Positions 16,971 through 26,253 of a stretch of 33,655 bases of DNA are shown piece by piece. The notes beneath the pieces were generated by a model. The model saw only the letters and a program-made list of their open reading frames with translations, did no database searches and had not been told where the DNA came from. The DNA is from Paenibacillaceae bacterium (GTDB lineage: Bacteria; Bacillota; Bacilli; Paenibacillales; CANHGK01), in NCBI GenBank assembly GCA_947460235.1, contig CANHGK010000026.1, forward strand, positions 1 through 33,655, given 5' to 3'. Positions within the stretch are counted from its first letter, which is position 1; every line of letters begins with the position of its first letter. A program made the translations under genes and the position numbers.

Positions 16971-18125
16971 GTGATGTTCAAAATGGTTATACGCGTTTTA
17001 CTTTCCATCATGCTCATGGTTTGTTTGTTTTTACTAATTGGGTTTTATGCATCACGATGGTTACAAACAATCCATGTTGATGCGTCGGTAGGTTTTTGTA
17101 CGTGGACAATGTTAGCGCTCGTCTTTAGTTATGTGTTTGGACGTATTAAATATGTCCCGGCTGTTATGAGTAATGCACTCAATTACATTGGAGCGATTGC
17201 GATCGTGATTTTTGAATGGAGCGTTTTACTTATTATTGCAGGGAATTTGATAGGAATTGTTGCAGTTTATGGATTTGGCTTTGAAACAAACGAAGTAGTA
17301 CGAGTGCTTGGATTTGTGTCGATTGGTCTTCTTATTGCGGGTATCGTGATTGGTAGTTATTACGCGTGGAAACCGATCGTACGCAAGTATCATTTTGAAA
17401 TTATGAAATCAGCGCTTGGAGAACAGAAATCATTTCGGATCCTGATCGCATCAGATTTGCATGCTGGACGCATTGTTGGACGAAATCATTTGCAACGCTT
17501 GGTGAATATTGTGCAACGCGAGCAACCCGATTTGATTTTGTTAGCGGGAGATGTTCTTGATGACGATGTGCGTCCATTTTTGGATCAGGGGATGGATGAA
17601 TTACTTGGCCAAATGCGCGCGCCACTTGGCGTATTCGCGATTCTTGGAAACCACGAATATTATGGTAGAGGGATTAAACCATATGTTCAAGCGATGCAAA
17701 ACGTAGGGATACGCGTCATGCAAGATGAAGTTGAAGTGCTTCCTGGATTCGGAATCGTTGCCGGTCGGAAAGATGTAACTGCGAATTCAATGATGCGCGG
17801 AGATGGGGCAGGTCGTATGACCGTTGAAGAATTACTACAATCGGCGGACAAAACCAAACCGATCATCGTTTTAGATCATCAACCTCGCGGATATTCACTT
17901 GCGGAAGCGGCGGGAGCGGATTTGATAATAAGCGGTCATACACACCGAGGACAGATTTGGCCGAATCATTTTTTCACGAAACGCTTATTTGATTTGGATT
18001 GGGGTTATGCGAAGTTTGGTAAGATGCATGCGATTGTTTCCTCTGGATTTGGCACATGGGGACCACCGGTTCGTTTAAATTCGCAATCAGAAGTTGTGAT
18101 CGCTAGTGTCATGATAACTGGATAA
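16971..18125 (+). CDS. Membrane-anchored metallophosphoesterase (YkuE/YaeI-like)
   Basis: A 384-residue protein. The N-terminal half (1-135) has four to five hydrophobic segments. The rest is a calcineurin-like metallophosphoesterase with all metal-binding motifs: SDLH (161-164), GD (193-194), GNHE (226-229), H303 in LDHQP and GHTHRGQ (322-328). Relatives act on lipid or phosphodiester substrates at the membrane; the substrate is unknown here. The start is GTG 16971 or ATG 16974, both behind GGGAG, four to seven bases after the upstream stop. No terminator is obvious after it. Confidence 0.88.
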   Translation: MMFKMVIRVLLSIMLMVCLFLLIGFYASRWLQTIHVDASVGFCTWTMLALVFSYVFGRIKYVPAVMSNALNYIGAIAIVIFEWSVLLIIAGNLIGIVAVYGFGFETNEVVRVLGFVSIGLLIAGIVIGSYYAWKPIVRKYHFEIMKSALGEQKSFRILIASDLHAGRIVGRNHLQRLVNIVQREQPDLILLAGDVLDDDVRPFLDQGMDELLGQMRAPLGVFAILGNHEYYGRGIKPYVQAMQNVGIRVMQDEVEVLPGFGIVAGRKDVTANSMMRGDGAGRMTVEELLQSADKTKPIIVLDHQPRGYSLAEAAGADLIISGHTHRGQIWPNHFFTKRLFDLDWGYAKFGKMHAIVSSGFGTWGPPVRLNSQSEVVIASVMITG

Positions 18126-18214
18126 TTTTACGCAAGAAAAAAAGGGATACAAAAACGGATAGAGAATTGGTATGAAGATAGCATTTTCTCGGTTCGGGGG
18201 TGTGTTTATTGTTG

Positions 18215-20080
18215 ATGTTTGATATAAATTTAAAAGATCAAATTCGAAAAAATGCGATCGTGTACAAAACTTGTGTGACGGCTTTTTTATTTGGAATTGT
18301 GTTCGAACTAATCGATTTAACATCACGCGTTGAACGACATTATTTGATGATCTCCACCTTAATCTTGGGTTTAATGCTTTCGCTCTTGTTAGGGTATTTT
18401 AATAAACATCAAACACGTTCAACTTGGTCTCCATATTTGGCACTTTTTAATTTGTCTATTGTAGGTGCACTATTTATTTATTCGGATGGTTCACTACGCG
18501 GACTGTTTATTTTTTATTTAACGTTAATGATTACTGCAATATTTATGAATACGCGATTTTTAATTTATATGTTCACAGTTGGATTGGGCGGACATATTTA
18601 TTATTTTATTCATTCAGGTTCTACAATTTCGGAATTGCCGTTACGAATGGTAGACACAGGAGCGTATTTTATTGCAGCTGGTATTATTGTGTATTTTTCT
18701 CAAAAGATCACGAATTTCTACTTAGTTGATTTAAAACTAGCGCATATGAAAACCATCGAATTAAATGAATCACTCCTAGCCCAGTCACTTGAATTAGAAT
18801 TGAATAATAAACAACTTCTTCGATTGAACCAAGTCAAAGATCATATGATTTCTAATGTATCACATGAACTACGAACCCCGATTCATGCAGTGACTGGTAT
18901 GGTTTCTTCGTTATTGGATGGGGTAGCCGGTCCTTTGTCGCAAATTTTGCAAAAAAATTTATCTGTAATTCAAGCAAGTGCGCAGCGTCTAACAGCACTC
19001 GTTAATGATATTTTGGATTTTTCAAAATTGAGCACAAATGATTTAGAGTTTCACCCGAAGTCAATTGATGTAAAATTGATTTTGAAAAACACATTGGATC
19101 AATTAGAACCGAACATTGGGATGAAGGAACTTGTGATAAAAAATGAACTTGATTCGAACTTCGTTCCTCGCGTATATGCTGATGAACTTCGAGTGGAACA
19201 AATTTTTAGACATCTCATTTCCAACGCAATTAAATTTTCTGATCATGGTAAAATATCGGTTCGTGCATCGATTCGCGAACAATTTGTTGAGTTCGTAATT
19301 AAAGATTCAGGTATTGGTATTGCGAGTGATCGGTTTGATCAAATTTTTAATTCATTCGAACAAGTTGATGGATCATTAACGCGCAGATACGGAGGTACTG
19401 GACTTGGTCTTTCTGTTGCAAAAAAACTAGTGGAATTACATGGTGGTGAAATACGAGTGCGCTCTGTACTCGGCGTTGGAAGTGAATTTACTTTTACGTT
19501 ACCCATTTCAAATCAAGAAGATCGTTCTGTTTCGGAAGTGTCAATGATTACGTCACGTGAGAAAGAACGCCAAGATTTAAATGTTTTTGATGGATCATCC
19601 GAAAGGGATATCGTTGGTTTTGGTGAGGATGGACATATTCTTGTCGTGGATGATGAACCAATTAATCTCCACGTGATGTCAGTATTACTTGAGAAAAATT
19701 ACGCAAAAATTACTGTTTGTCATAGTGGGACTGAAGCATTAGCATTATTGAAATCTGGTATGAGACCAGATTTGGTTTTGCTTGATGTAATGATGCCGCG
19801 TTTGTCCGGCTATGAGACGTTGCAACTATTGAGAAAGACGTATTCATTAGAACAAATGCCTGTGATTTTGGTAACCGCTAAAAACTCCTCAGAAGATAAA
19901 CAGCAAGGGTTTACCTCGGGCGCAAATGATTACATCGTTAAACCTTTTGATCGGATGGAATTATTATCTCGAATTCATGCACACTTAAAATTACAACGTG
20001 CAAATTACAAACTGACGGTAATGCGTAATCGCCTCGTTGATTTGTTAAAAGAAAAAAATATTCAAGTACCGTCGGAATGA
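18215..20080 (+). CDS. Membrane hybrid histidine kinase/response regulator
   Basis: About 621 residues. Five to six membrane helices (about 18-165) are followed by a coiled linker, HisKA with H217 in NVSHELRTP, and HATPase with N box HLISNAIKF, G1 DSGIGI and G2 GGTGLGLS. A C-terminal receiver has the acidic pair in VVDDEP, phospho-acceptor D524 in LLDVMMP and Lys in IVKPFD. No output or HPt domain follows, so a separate phosphotransfer partner is expected. No partner gene is adjacent. The start is ambiguous: GTG 18200, TTG 18209/18212 and ATG 18215 all lie at or just after GGGGGTG (18196-18202). Confidence 0.88.
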   Translation: MFDINLKDQIRKNAIVYKTCVTAFLFGIVFELIDLTSRVERHYLMISTLILGLMLSLLLGYFNKHQTRSTWSPYLALFNLSIVGALFIYSDGSLRGLFIFYLTLMITAIFMNTRFLIYMFTVGLGGHIYYFIHSGSTISELPLRMVDTGAYFIAAGIIVYFSQKITNFYLVDLKLAHMKTIELNESLLAQSLELELNNKQLLRLNQVKDHMISNVSHELRTPIHAVTGMVSSLLDGVAGPLSQILQKNLSVIQASAQRLTALVNDILDFSKLSTNDLEFHPKSIDVKLILKNTLDQLEPNIGMKELVIKNELDSNFVPRVYADELRVEQIFRHLISNAIKFSDHGKISVRASIREQFVEFVIKDSGIGIASDRFDQIFNSFEQVDGSLTRRYGGTGLGLSVAKKLVELHGGEIRVRSVLGVGSEFTFTLPISNQEDRSVSEVSMITSREKERQDLNVFDGSSERDIVGFGEDGHILVVDDEPINLHVMSVLLEKNYAKITVCHSGTEALALLKSGMRPDLVLLDVMMPRLSGYETLQLLRKTYSLEQMPVILVTAKNSSEDKQQGFTSGANDYIVKPFDRMELLSRIHAHLKLQRANYKLTVMRNRLVDLLKEKNIQVPSE

Positions 20081-20090
20081 TTTCAATCGG

Positions 20091-20135
20091 ACGTCAAAGA
20101 GATGATTACTTCTCAGAGGCGTTCTTTTCTTTTTT
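20091..20135 (+). terminator. Terminator after the hybrid kinase gene
   Basis: ACGTC...GAG (20091-20101) pairs with CTC...GGCGT (20112-20122), with one G-T pair and a small internal loop, followed by a T-rich run to 20135. The stem is imperfect but correctly placed. Confidence 0.6.
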
Positions 20136-20148
20136 AAACACTTTTCGA

Positions 20149-20154
20149 TATAAT
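20149..20154 (+). promoter_or_regulatory. Candidate -10 element for the DUF695-RraB gene
   Basis: TATAAT lies 28 bases before the ATG at 20183. No convincing -35 is visible in the T-rich terminator tail upstream. Confidence 0.45.
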
Positions 20155-20182
20155 AAAAGAGTGAATTGGAGGAGAAAATAAG

Positions 20183-20935
20183 ATGGCATCAAGATTTAAT
20201 TTATACATGACAGAAATCAATGAGCAAACCGCTTGGGTGGAAGTAGAAATGCGCTTTTCCGACAAAGCAGCAAACACGAATTATCCTGAAGTATACAATG
20301 TGAATATTGCGATTCGGGAAGCAGACCGCGATGGATTACCAAAAGTGAATGAATTGGTTATTTTGGAAGCTTATGAATATACGATAATTAATGCATTAGA
20401 GCAAGATGGACACAGTCTTTGTGCTGGTAGAGTAACAATGGGTGGAGTGCGCCAATTGTTTTTCTATACGAATCCATTATCGGTCGACCCAGGTAAGAAA
20501 ATTGCGGACATGTGGGGTGATACGCCTGCATTTGAAACGAGAATTACCGGCAGAGAATCCGACCCGGATTGGGCGTATTATTTCGATTTCCTTTTGCCAA
20601 GCAATGAAGAACGTATGCAGATGCTAAGTCGACAGCGCATTGAACAATTAAAAACAGAGGGCGATACGCTTTTAAGTCCGCGTCCAATTGTTCATACTGT
20701 CACTTTCCATACGTCAAAACAAAGTGAAGCGTTCCGCGATTCGATGACGAAATTAAGGTTTTCGATTGAAGATCACTATGTAGACGAAAAAACGGGGGAT
20801 TATGTCGTAGAAATTTGTCGTGATGATCGTCCAGACTATGATACGATTGGTGATGTTACGGCATCTTTAACTGAACTTGCACAATCTTTTGAAGGAACAT
20901 ATCGAGGTTGGCAAACCATTGCGATCTTTGCATAA
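20183..20935 (+). CDS. DUF695 - RraB-like two-domain protein
   Basis: A 250-residue soluble protein. The N-terminal part (about 5-135) resembles DUF695 (W.EVEM...YP....I.I). The C-terminal part (about 145-248) resembles RraB/DUF1260: a helix, then VTFHTSKQSEAFRDSM, a Lys/Asp-rich strand, ICRDDRPDYDTI and a final helix with AQSFEGTYRGWQT. RraB inhibits RNase E in Gammaproteobacteria. Its role in Bacillota, where RNase E is usually absent, is unknown. The ATG follows GGAGG. The DinB-like gene starts 20 bases later with its own ribosome-binding site. Confidence 0.8.
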   Translation: MASRFNLYMTEINEQTAWVEVEMRFSDKAANTNYPEVYNVNIAIREADRDGLPKVNELVILEAYEYTIINALEQDGHSLCAGRVTMGGVRQLFFYTNPLSVDPGKKIADMWGDTPAFETRITGRESDPDWAYYFDFLLPSNEERMQMLSRQRIEQLKTEGDTLLSPRPIVHTVTFHTSKQSEAFRDSMTKLRFSIEDHYVDEKTGDYVVEICRDDRPDYDTIGDVTASLTELAQSFEGTYRGWQTIAIFA

Positions 20936-20954
20936 CGAACCGGAGGAAAATTCA

Positions 20955-21434
20955 ATGAGTCAAACATCAGAAATCGCATTATTTGAACAATTGGCGTTTA
21001 TCCGCGGGTTAACGTGGAACGTTTTTGATCGAATTCCGGTAGCGCAACACGATGTAATGCCTGCTGGTTTTCGGAATCATATTCGCTGGCAATTGGCCCA
21101 TGTGCTGTTTGTCATGGAGCGGTTTGCATTCCAATTGTGCGGACAACCTTTTGAAGATCATGATATACTCGCTAAACAATATGGTAATGGATCTACCCCA
21201 CATACTTGGGATGGTTCTGAAATGTCAGTAGATCAATTGAAATCACGATATTCAGATCAAATCGATCGCGTTCGTGCAGCGTTAATTGGTAAACTAGACG
21301 AACCACTATTAGAGCCATATCAGACGGCAAATGGTGCAAAAATGAATACGCCTCGTGAATTAATGACGTATGCAGTGTTTCATGAAGGCATGCATTTGTC
21401 TGTAATAAAAATGTACAGTTCACTTTTGAAATAG
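20955..21434 (+). CDS. DinB superfamily protein
   Basis: A 159-residue four-helix-bundle protein of the DinB/YfiT type. Potential metal-binding histidines sit at the usual places: RWQLAHVLFVMER in the second helix and FHEGMHLSVIK near the C-terminus. Family members include bacillithiol S-transferases and DNA-damage-induced proteins of unknown activity; I cannot assign a substrate. ATG 20955 follows CGGAGG by eight bases; the open frame extends into the upstream gene but without a ribosome-binding site. It lies 22 bases before copZ and is probably in the same transcript. Confidence 0.82.
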   Translation: MSQTSEIALFEQLAFIRGLTWNVFDRIPVAQHDVMPAGFRNHIRWQLAHVLFVMERFAFQLCGQPFEDHDILAKQYGNGSTPHTWDGSEMSVDQLKSRYSDQIDRVRAALIGKLDEPLLEPYQTANGAKMNTPRELMTYAVFHEGMHLSVIKMYSSLLK

Positions 21435-21456
21435 AAGATTGGATGGAGGACTATCG

Positions 21457-21663
21457 ATGAAACAGATTGAATGGCAGGTAACAGGGATGTCATGTGGACA
21501 CTGTAAACAATCCGTCGAAAAGGCTATCGCATCACAAGGTGCAGTTGGAGTTGTCGATTTAATGGCAAATACAGTCTCAATCACTTTTGATGAAATGAAA
21601 ATCGATCTTCATGCGATTCGTTCGGCGATCGAAGATCAAGGGTATGAAGTGGCAGGGAATTGA
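21457..21663 (+). CDS. copZ: Copper chaperone CopZ
   Basis: A 68-residue single heavy-metal-associated domain of the CopZ/Atx1 type. The Cu(I)-binding motif is GMSCGHC with C13 and C16. The beta-alpha-beta-beta-alpha-beta pattern is complete, ending in IEDQGYEV. It delivers Cu(I) to the CopA ATPase encoded directly downstream. ATG 21457 follows GGATGGAGGA (21441-21450). A CsoR/CopY-type repressor gene, often first in this operon, is not present here. Confidence 0.93.
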   Translation: MKQIEWQVTGMSCGHCKQSVEKAIASQGAVGVVDLMANTVSITFDEMKIDLHAIRSAIEDQGYEVAGN

Positions 21664-21665
21664 GC

Positions 21666-23834
21666 GTGATTCAGAATGTAGAATTAATGATATCCGGAAT
21701 GACGTGTGCTGCATGTTCTGCACGGATTGAAAAGCGCATAGCGAAGCTTGATGGCGTCGACAATGTTTCTGTTCATCTTGTCCTGGAAACGGCAAACATC
21801 AATTACGATTCAAACACAGTTCAGGTGCATCAGATAATCGATACGATTGAAAAACTTGGATACGGAGCATTTATCCCTTCTGATACTTCTGATGAACGAA
21901 ATGAACAGCGATCTGCACAAAAGAAAAACAAGGTTAAAGAATTATTGATTCGTTGGGTGTTGGCGTTTCTTTTTGCAATTCCGCTTTTGTGGCCGATGAT
22001 GTTTGTGGGGCCACATTGGATCAACGACCCGTTGCTTCAATTCTTTTTTGCATCGGTCGTTCAGTGGGGAATTGGTTGGCCTTTTTATCGGAGCGCTTTC
22101 TATGCGCTGAGAAGTAGAAGTGCAAACATGGACGTGCTTGTCGTCATTGGAACAACGTCCGCGTATGGATATAGCATATGGAGTACGTTTTGGATGGCAA
22201 AGATGTCAAATGACCATGCAATGTACTTTGAAACAGCTGCCGTGTTGATGGCTTTTATCGTATTCGGTAAATGGCTAGAGGCTTCGGCTAAAGGAAGAAC
22301 TTCCGAGGCGATTGAAGCGCTCATGTACATGCAGCCTCAAACGGCATTTGTTCGTACAGCGCAGTTTCCCAATTTTATAGAGCGTGCAGTAAAGTTCATT
22401 TATCCAAGTCAACATGTACTTGTCAAAGCGGGTGCGAGAATTCCTGTTGACGGATTCGTCATTGAAGGGGAGTCTAGCGTTGATGAATCGATGATGAGCG
22501 GTGAATCAATCCCCGTCGATAAATTAACTGGATCGTTTGTTTATACTGGGACGATTAATTTGTCTGGACCGATCGTGGTGGAAGCTGTCCATGTCGGTAA
22601 CCAAACAGCGCTCGCACAAATGATTCATATGGTTGATCAGTCGCAACGTGAAAAAGCACCGATTCAACGAATTGCGGATCGGGTTTCGGCAATTTTCGTT
22701 CCGATTGTTTTGTTGATTGCGCTCGTTACGTTTGTAGCAAGTATCATTTGGTTTGGTACTGTTTATTGGTCTGATGCGCTCAACCATGCAATCAGTGTCC
22801 TTGTGATTGCTTGTCCATGTGCCCTTGGGCTAGCAACGCCAACTGCGCTTGTTGTGGGAACTGGGCAAGCTGCAAAGCAGGGGATTTTTTTCCGAAATGT
22901 TGAAGCACTTGAAATTGCAAGTCAAATCCGCACCGTAATCTTTGATAAAACGGGTACGCTAACGACAGGGAAAATGATGGTTCGCGCGTTAGATTTTGAA
23001 CCAAATATTGATCAATTGTGGTTAATTTCTGCAATCGTTTTACTAGAATCACGTTCGGAACATCCAATCGCTAAAGCGATCGTAGAACACTTTGGGAAAA
23101 TGGCTGATACTGCTAATTTACAATTGCAAAGCGGATCATTTTCAACAATTGTTGGACAAGGGATCAGCGGTATCATTGATGGTCAGACAATTATGCTTAG
23201 CAATAAACCCATTCAATCAACGCAAGCCGCAGAACTTCGTAAATTAGGAATGCCTATCGTAACGATATCTCTAAACGATAAGGTTGTCGGGTGGATCGCA
23301 TGTGAAGATCGGATGAAGGATGATGCGAATGCAACGATTTTGAAATTGAAATCAATGGGCATCGTATCTGTCATTTTATCCGGAGATCATGAGTATTCGG
23401 TAAACTATGTTGCAAGGGAACTTGAGATTTCGGAATGGTATGCCGCTATCGGACCACTCGATAAATTTAAGATTGTTGAGCAATTAAAAAATCGGGACGG
23501 TTACGTTGCAATGGTTGGGGATGGCATGAATGACGCAGTAGCACTTCAATCGGCTACGGTAAGTATGGCAATTGGTACTGGGGCGAATTTAGCGATGTCA
23601 ATTGCTGATCTTACGCTTATGCGCGGTCATTTAATCAGTGTGCTTGATGCCTTGCACTGGAGTAAGAAAACGGTACGGACAATTCGTCAAAATTTAGCAT
23701 GGGCATTTGTTTTTAATTTGATTGGAATTCCCGCGGCCGCTTTTGGGTTCCTAGAACCTTGGATTGCAGGTGCGGCAATGGCACTGAGTTCCATTACAGT
23801 TATTGGAAATTCGTTATTATTAAAAATAAAGTGA
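21666..23834 (+). CDS. copA: Cu(I)-exporting P1B-type ATPase
   Basis: About 722 residues, a full P-type ATPase exporting Cu(I) across the membrane. It has one N-terminal HMA domain with GMTCAAC (C14, C17). Eight membrane helices are expected, with the metal-site CPC at 383-385. The phosphorylated Asp is D427 in DKTGT, the SEHPIAKA nucleotide-binding motif and hinge GDGMND are present, and MALSS lies in the last helix. In the penultimate helix the usual YN pair of Cu(I) pumps reads FN (AFVFNLIGIP), a conservative change. GTG 21666 lies seven bases after CAGGGA and so starts just after the copZ stop; a TTG at 21660 overlaps that stop and is less likely. Confidence 0.94.
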   Translation: MIQNVELMISGMTCAACSARIEKRIAKLDGVDNVSVHLVLETANINYDSNTVQVHQIIDTIEKLGYGAFIPSDTSDERNEQRSAQKKNKVKELLIRWVLAFLFAIPLLWPMMFVGPHWINDPLLQFFFASVVQWGIGWPFYRSAFYALRSRSANMDVLVVIGTTSAYGYSIWSTFWMAKMSNDHAMYFETAAVLMAFIVFGKWLEASAKGRTSEAIEALMYMQPQTAFVRTAQFPNFIERAVKFIYPSQHVLVKAGARIPVDGFVIEGESSVDESMMSGESIPVDKLTGSFVYTGTINLSGPIVVEAVHVGNQTALAQMIHMVDQSQREKAPIQRIADRVSAIFVPIVLLIALVTFVASIIWFGTVYWSDALNHAISVLVIACPCALGLATPTALVVGTGQAAKQGIFFRNVEALEIASQIRTVIFDKTGTLTTGKMMVRALDFEPNIDQLWLISAIVLLESRSEHPIAKAIVEHFGKMADTANLQLQSGSFSTIVGQGISGIIDGQTIMLSNKPIQSTQAAELRKLGMPIVTISLNDKVVGWIACEDRMKDDANATILKLKSMGIVSVILSGDHEYSVNYVARELEISEWYAAIGPLDKFKIVEQLKNRDGYVAMVGDGMNDAVALQSATVSMAIGTGANLAMSIADLTLMRGHLISVLDALHWSKKTVRTIRQNLAWAFVFNLIGIPAAAFGFLEPWIAGAAMALSSITVIGNSLLLKIK

Positions 23835-23871
23835 ACTTTTTTAAGATTCGATTTGAAGTCTGCTCAATAAT

Positions 23872-23899
23872 TTGATAGTCTAAAAACTGCGCGTAATAT
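23872..23899 (+). promoter_or_regulatory. Candidate promoter of the phosphoesterase gene
   Basis: TTGATA (23872-23877), a 16-base spacer and TAATAT (23894-23899) lie about 30 bases before the ATG at 23931. It is moderately close to the SigA consensus. Confidence 0.45.
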
Positions 23900-23930
23900 G
23901 TAGATTAAGATCGTAAGGGAGACGAGAAAC

Positions 23931-26237
23931 ATGAATTTAGCAAAACGTTGGAGTCGATTCGGATGGGGCATGATGGTTGCGATTATGCTATGGTCAATGA
24001 TTGGAATAGTAGGGGTGCAAGGTGCAGCTTCCGCAACTGGATTGCCGAAACCAGATCACACCGTCATTGTTGTCATGGAGAATCATTCATTCACTTCAGT
24101 AATCGGCAGCGCAAAAGCGCCACATATTAACTATTTAGCAAAAGTCGGAGCATTATTCACAAAGGCGTACGCGAATGAACACCCAAGTCAACCAAATTAT
24201 CTAGATTTATTCTCCGGTTCAAATCAAGGAGTAAAAGATGATTCTTGTCCGCATACGTTTTCAGCACCAAATTTAGCGTCAGAGTTGTTAAAAGCTAATT
24301 TATCGTTTGCGGGCTATTCGGAAGATATGCCTTCTGTTGGTTATACAGGTTGTACGGTTAAACAATATTTCCGTAAACATAACCCATGGGTTAACTTTGA
24401 TAATGTTCCTGCATCTTTGAATAAGCCTTTAACGGACTGGCCTTCTGATTTCTCCAAATTACCAACGATTTCATTTGTTATTCCAAATCAAGATAACGAT
24501 ATGCATGACGGAACAATTGAACAAGCAGACAAATGGTTAGAAACGAAACTACAAGCATATGAAGAATGGGCACTATCCAATAATAGTCTATTGATCGTAA
24601 CATGGGATGAAGATGATTATTCCAAAGATAATCAAGTTCCAATTATTATGTATGGCCCTATGGTTAAACCTGGTAATACGATTGAACCAATCACTCATTT
24701 TAATGTTCTTCGTACATTAACAGATATGTACGGGTTAACAGCAATGGGCGGTGCTGCGACAGTTGAACCGATCAAATCAATTTGGGTTGATCCTAATGAC
24801 ACACAAAAACCTACTGCACCAACTGGAATTTCAGTGACTCATCGTACGAAACAAGTAGTTGATCTTGCGTGGGTAGCGGGTACTGATAATAACCGAATTA
24901 ATTCATATGAAGTTTTCCGTAATGGTGTTTTAGTTGGTAAAACGACGAAAACCGTTTTAGTAGATTCAAGTGTTCCGCTCGATGGTGAAGCGTTCTATAC
25001 CGTCGTTTCCATTGATGCCGCAGGAAATCGCTCGGATGCAAGTCAAGTATATACATTGCCTAAATGGCCTATCGATGGTGCGTTGACGGCAACGATTTAC
25101 TACCGTAGCAGTGATTCACAATGGATTCATTACCAACCAGATGGCGGAACGTGGACTGAACTTCCAGGATTCCAAATGGTTGAATCACCAATTAAAGGAT
25201 ATCAATATGTTCAAGTGTGGACTGGTACTGCTAAAGGGATTGCAGGCGCTGCGTTCCACAATGCAGATAATGTATGGGATAGTAACAATAATAAGAACTT
25301 TGTCATTCCAAATGGTGTCTACACATTAGAGAATGGCGTATTAAAAATGGGTGCTCCATCTAATGCAGTATCTGAACCAGCTGTAACCATTTATTATGCT
25401 GCATCCGTACCGACGAACATTCATTATCATATTGATGGTGGCGTTTGGACAACATCGCCTGGTGTGAAGATGTCTGAAACTAATTTGAATAATTTTCAAA
25501 CATTCAAAATTTTGTTAGGGTCTTCTGGTAAACAAGTTGAGGCAGCATTTAATGATGGAACTAAATGGGATAGTCAAAATATGTTGAATTATAAATTTAC
25601 CGCAGGTGTATATACCGTTAAAAATACATTGATTACACCTGGAGCACCGGATGGAATTATTTTGCCGCCAGATCCGACGCCTTCACCAACACCAGTTCCA
25701 TCAATAATTCCAAGTCCAACAATTTCAGTAGAACCATCACCGACAGCTACTGTTTTTGCTAGTCCAATTCCGAGTCCAAGTCCAAGCGCAAGTGTATTGC
25801 CAACCGTTACTCCATCACCAACACCGGAGCCTACGGCGACGCCATCACCAACACCGATACCAACTGCGACACCGACTTTGGAACCGACACCGACACCTAC
25901 AGCAACACCGACCATTGTACCAACTGCTACACCAGCACCAACAAAAAAACCAACAATTAAAGTAACTGCTTATTATAAATCCGCTAATAAAGTTACTGTT
26001 AACTATCGAATTAATAAAGGCCCTTGGATGAAGTCAACCATTGCAATGGTTAAATCAATGGATTTCAAAGGGTATGTTGCCCTTCAATGGCTCGTACCAA
26101 CTGCACAAAGTTATATTGATGTTACTTTTATGGATGGTAAAAAGTTAGATAATAATAAAGGCAAAGGATATCGATTGTATGTTGGTTCCAATGCTGTTGC
26201 AAAAGGGAAAGCAATCAAAGGCGTGCCAGTAAAATAA
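23931..26237 (+). CDS. Secreted phosphoesterase with FN3 and CBM25-like modules
   Basis: A 768-residue exported, modular enzyme. The signal peptide ends near GAASA (31-35). The catalytic domain (about 40-285) resembles the PF04185 phosphoesterase/acid phosphatase family: VIVVMENHSF, ANEHPSQPNY with the likely nucleophile Ser, DNDMHDG and WDEDDY. An FN3 domain follows (about 293-378). Two CBM25-like starch-binding repeats lie at about 385-473 and 482-573, each with IYY, IHY....G.W, AAF and WDSN/WDSQ patterns. A Pro/Thr/Ser linker (about 578-676) and a third, more divergent CBM25-like module (about 677-768) complete it. No sortase or SLH anchor is visible, so it is probably released or bound to glucan. 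The ATG follows AGGGAGA. Substrate is unknown: phosphomonoester or phospholipid are both possible. Confidence 0.88.
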   Translation: MNLAKRWSRFGWGMMVAIMLWSMIGIVGVQGAASATGLPKPDHTVIVVMENHSFTSVIGSAKAPHINYLAKVGALFTKAYANEHPSQPNYLDLFSGSNQGVKDDSCPHTFSAPNLASELLKANLSFAGYSEDMPSVGYTGCTVKQYFRKHNPWVNFDNVPASLNKPLTDWPSDFSKLPTISFVIPNQDNDMHDGTIEQADKWLETKLQAYEEWALSNNSLLIVTWDEDDYSKDNQVPIIMYGPMVKPGNTIEPITHFNVLRTLTDMYGLTAMGGAATVEPIKSIWVDPNDTQKPTAPTGISVTHRTKQVVDLAWVAGTDNNRINSYEVFRNGVLVGKTTKTVLVDSSVPLDGEAFYTVVSIDAAGNRSDASQVYTLPKWPIDGALTATIYYRSSDSQWIHYQPDGGTWTELPGFQMVESPIKGYQYVQVWTGTAKGIAGAAFHNADNVWDSNNNKNFVIPNGVYTLENGVLKMGAPSNAVSEPAVTIYYAASVPTNIHYHIDGGVWTTSPGVKMSETNLNNFQTFKILLGSSGKQVEAAFNDGTKWDSQNMLNYKFTAGVYTVKNTLITPGAPDGIILPPDPTPSPTPVPSIIPSPTISVEPSPTATVFASPIPSPSPSASVLPTVTPSPTPEPTATPSPTPIPTATPTLEPTPTPTATPTIVPTATPAPTKKPTIKVTAYYKSANKVTVNYRINKGPWMKSTIAMVKSMDFKGYVALQWLVPTAQSYIDVTFMDGKKLDNNKGKGYRLYVGSNAVAKGKAIKGVPVK
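25676..25955 (+). repeat. Low-complexity Pro-Thr/Ser linker repeats
   Basis: Degenerate short repeats around CCAACACCG/CCATCACCA encode PTP/PSP units between the second and third CBM25-like modules. The reverse strand shows a Val-Gly open frame that is only the antisense of this repeat. Confidence 0.85.
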
Positions 26238-26253
26238 ATATAGCTATAAATAT

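Noticed and set aside
25589-25915. Val-Gly repeat protein on the minus strand
   Set aside because: It is the antisense of the Pro-Thr linker repeats of the phosphoesterase.
25676-25955. CRISPR-like short repeats
   Set aside because: The repeats are degenerate, codon-periodic and in frame with a PT linker, without spacers.
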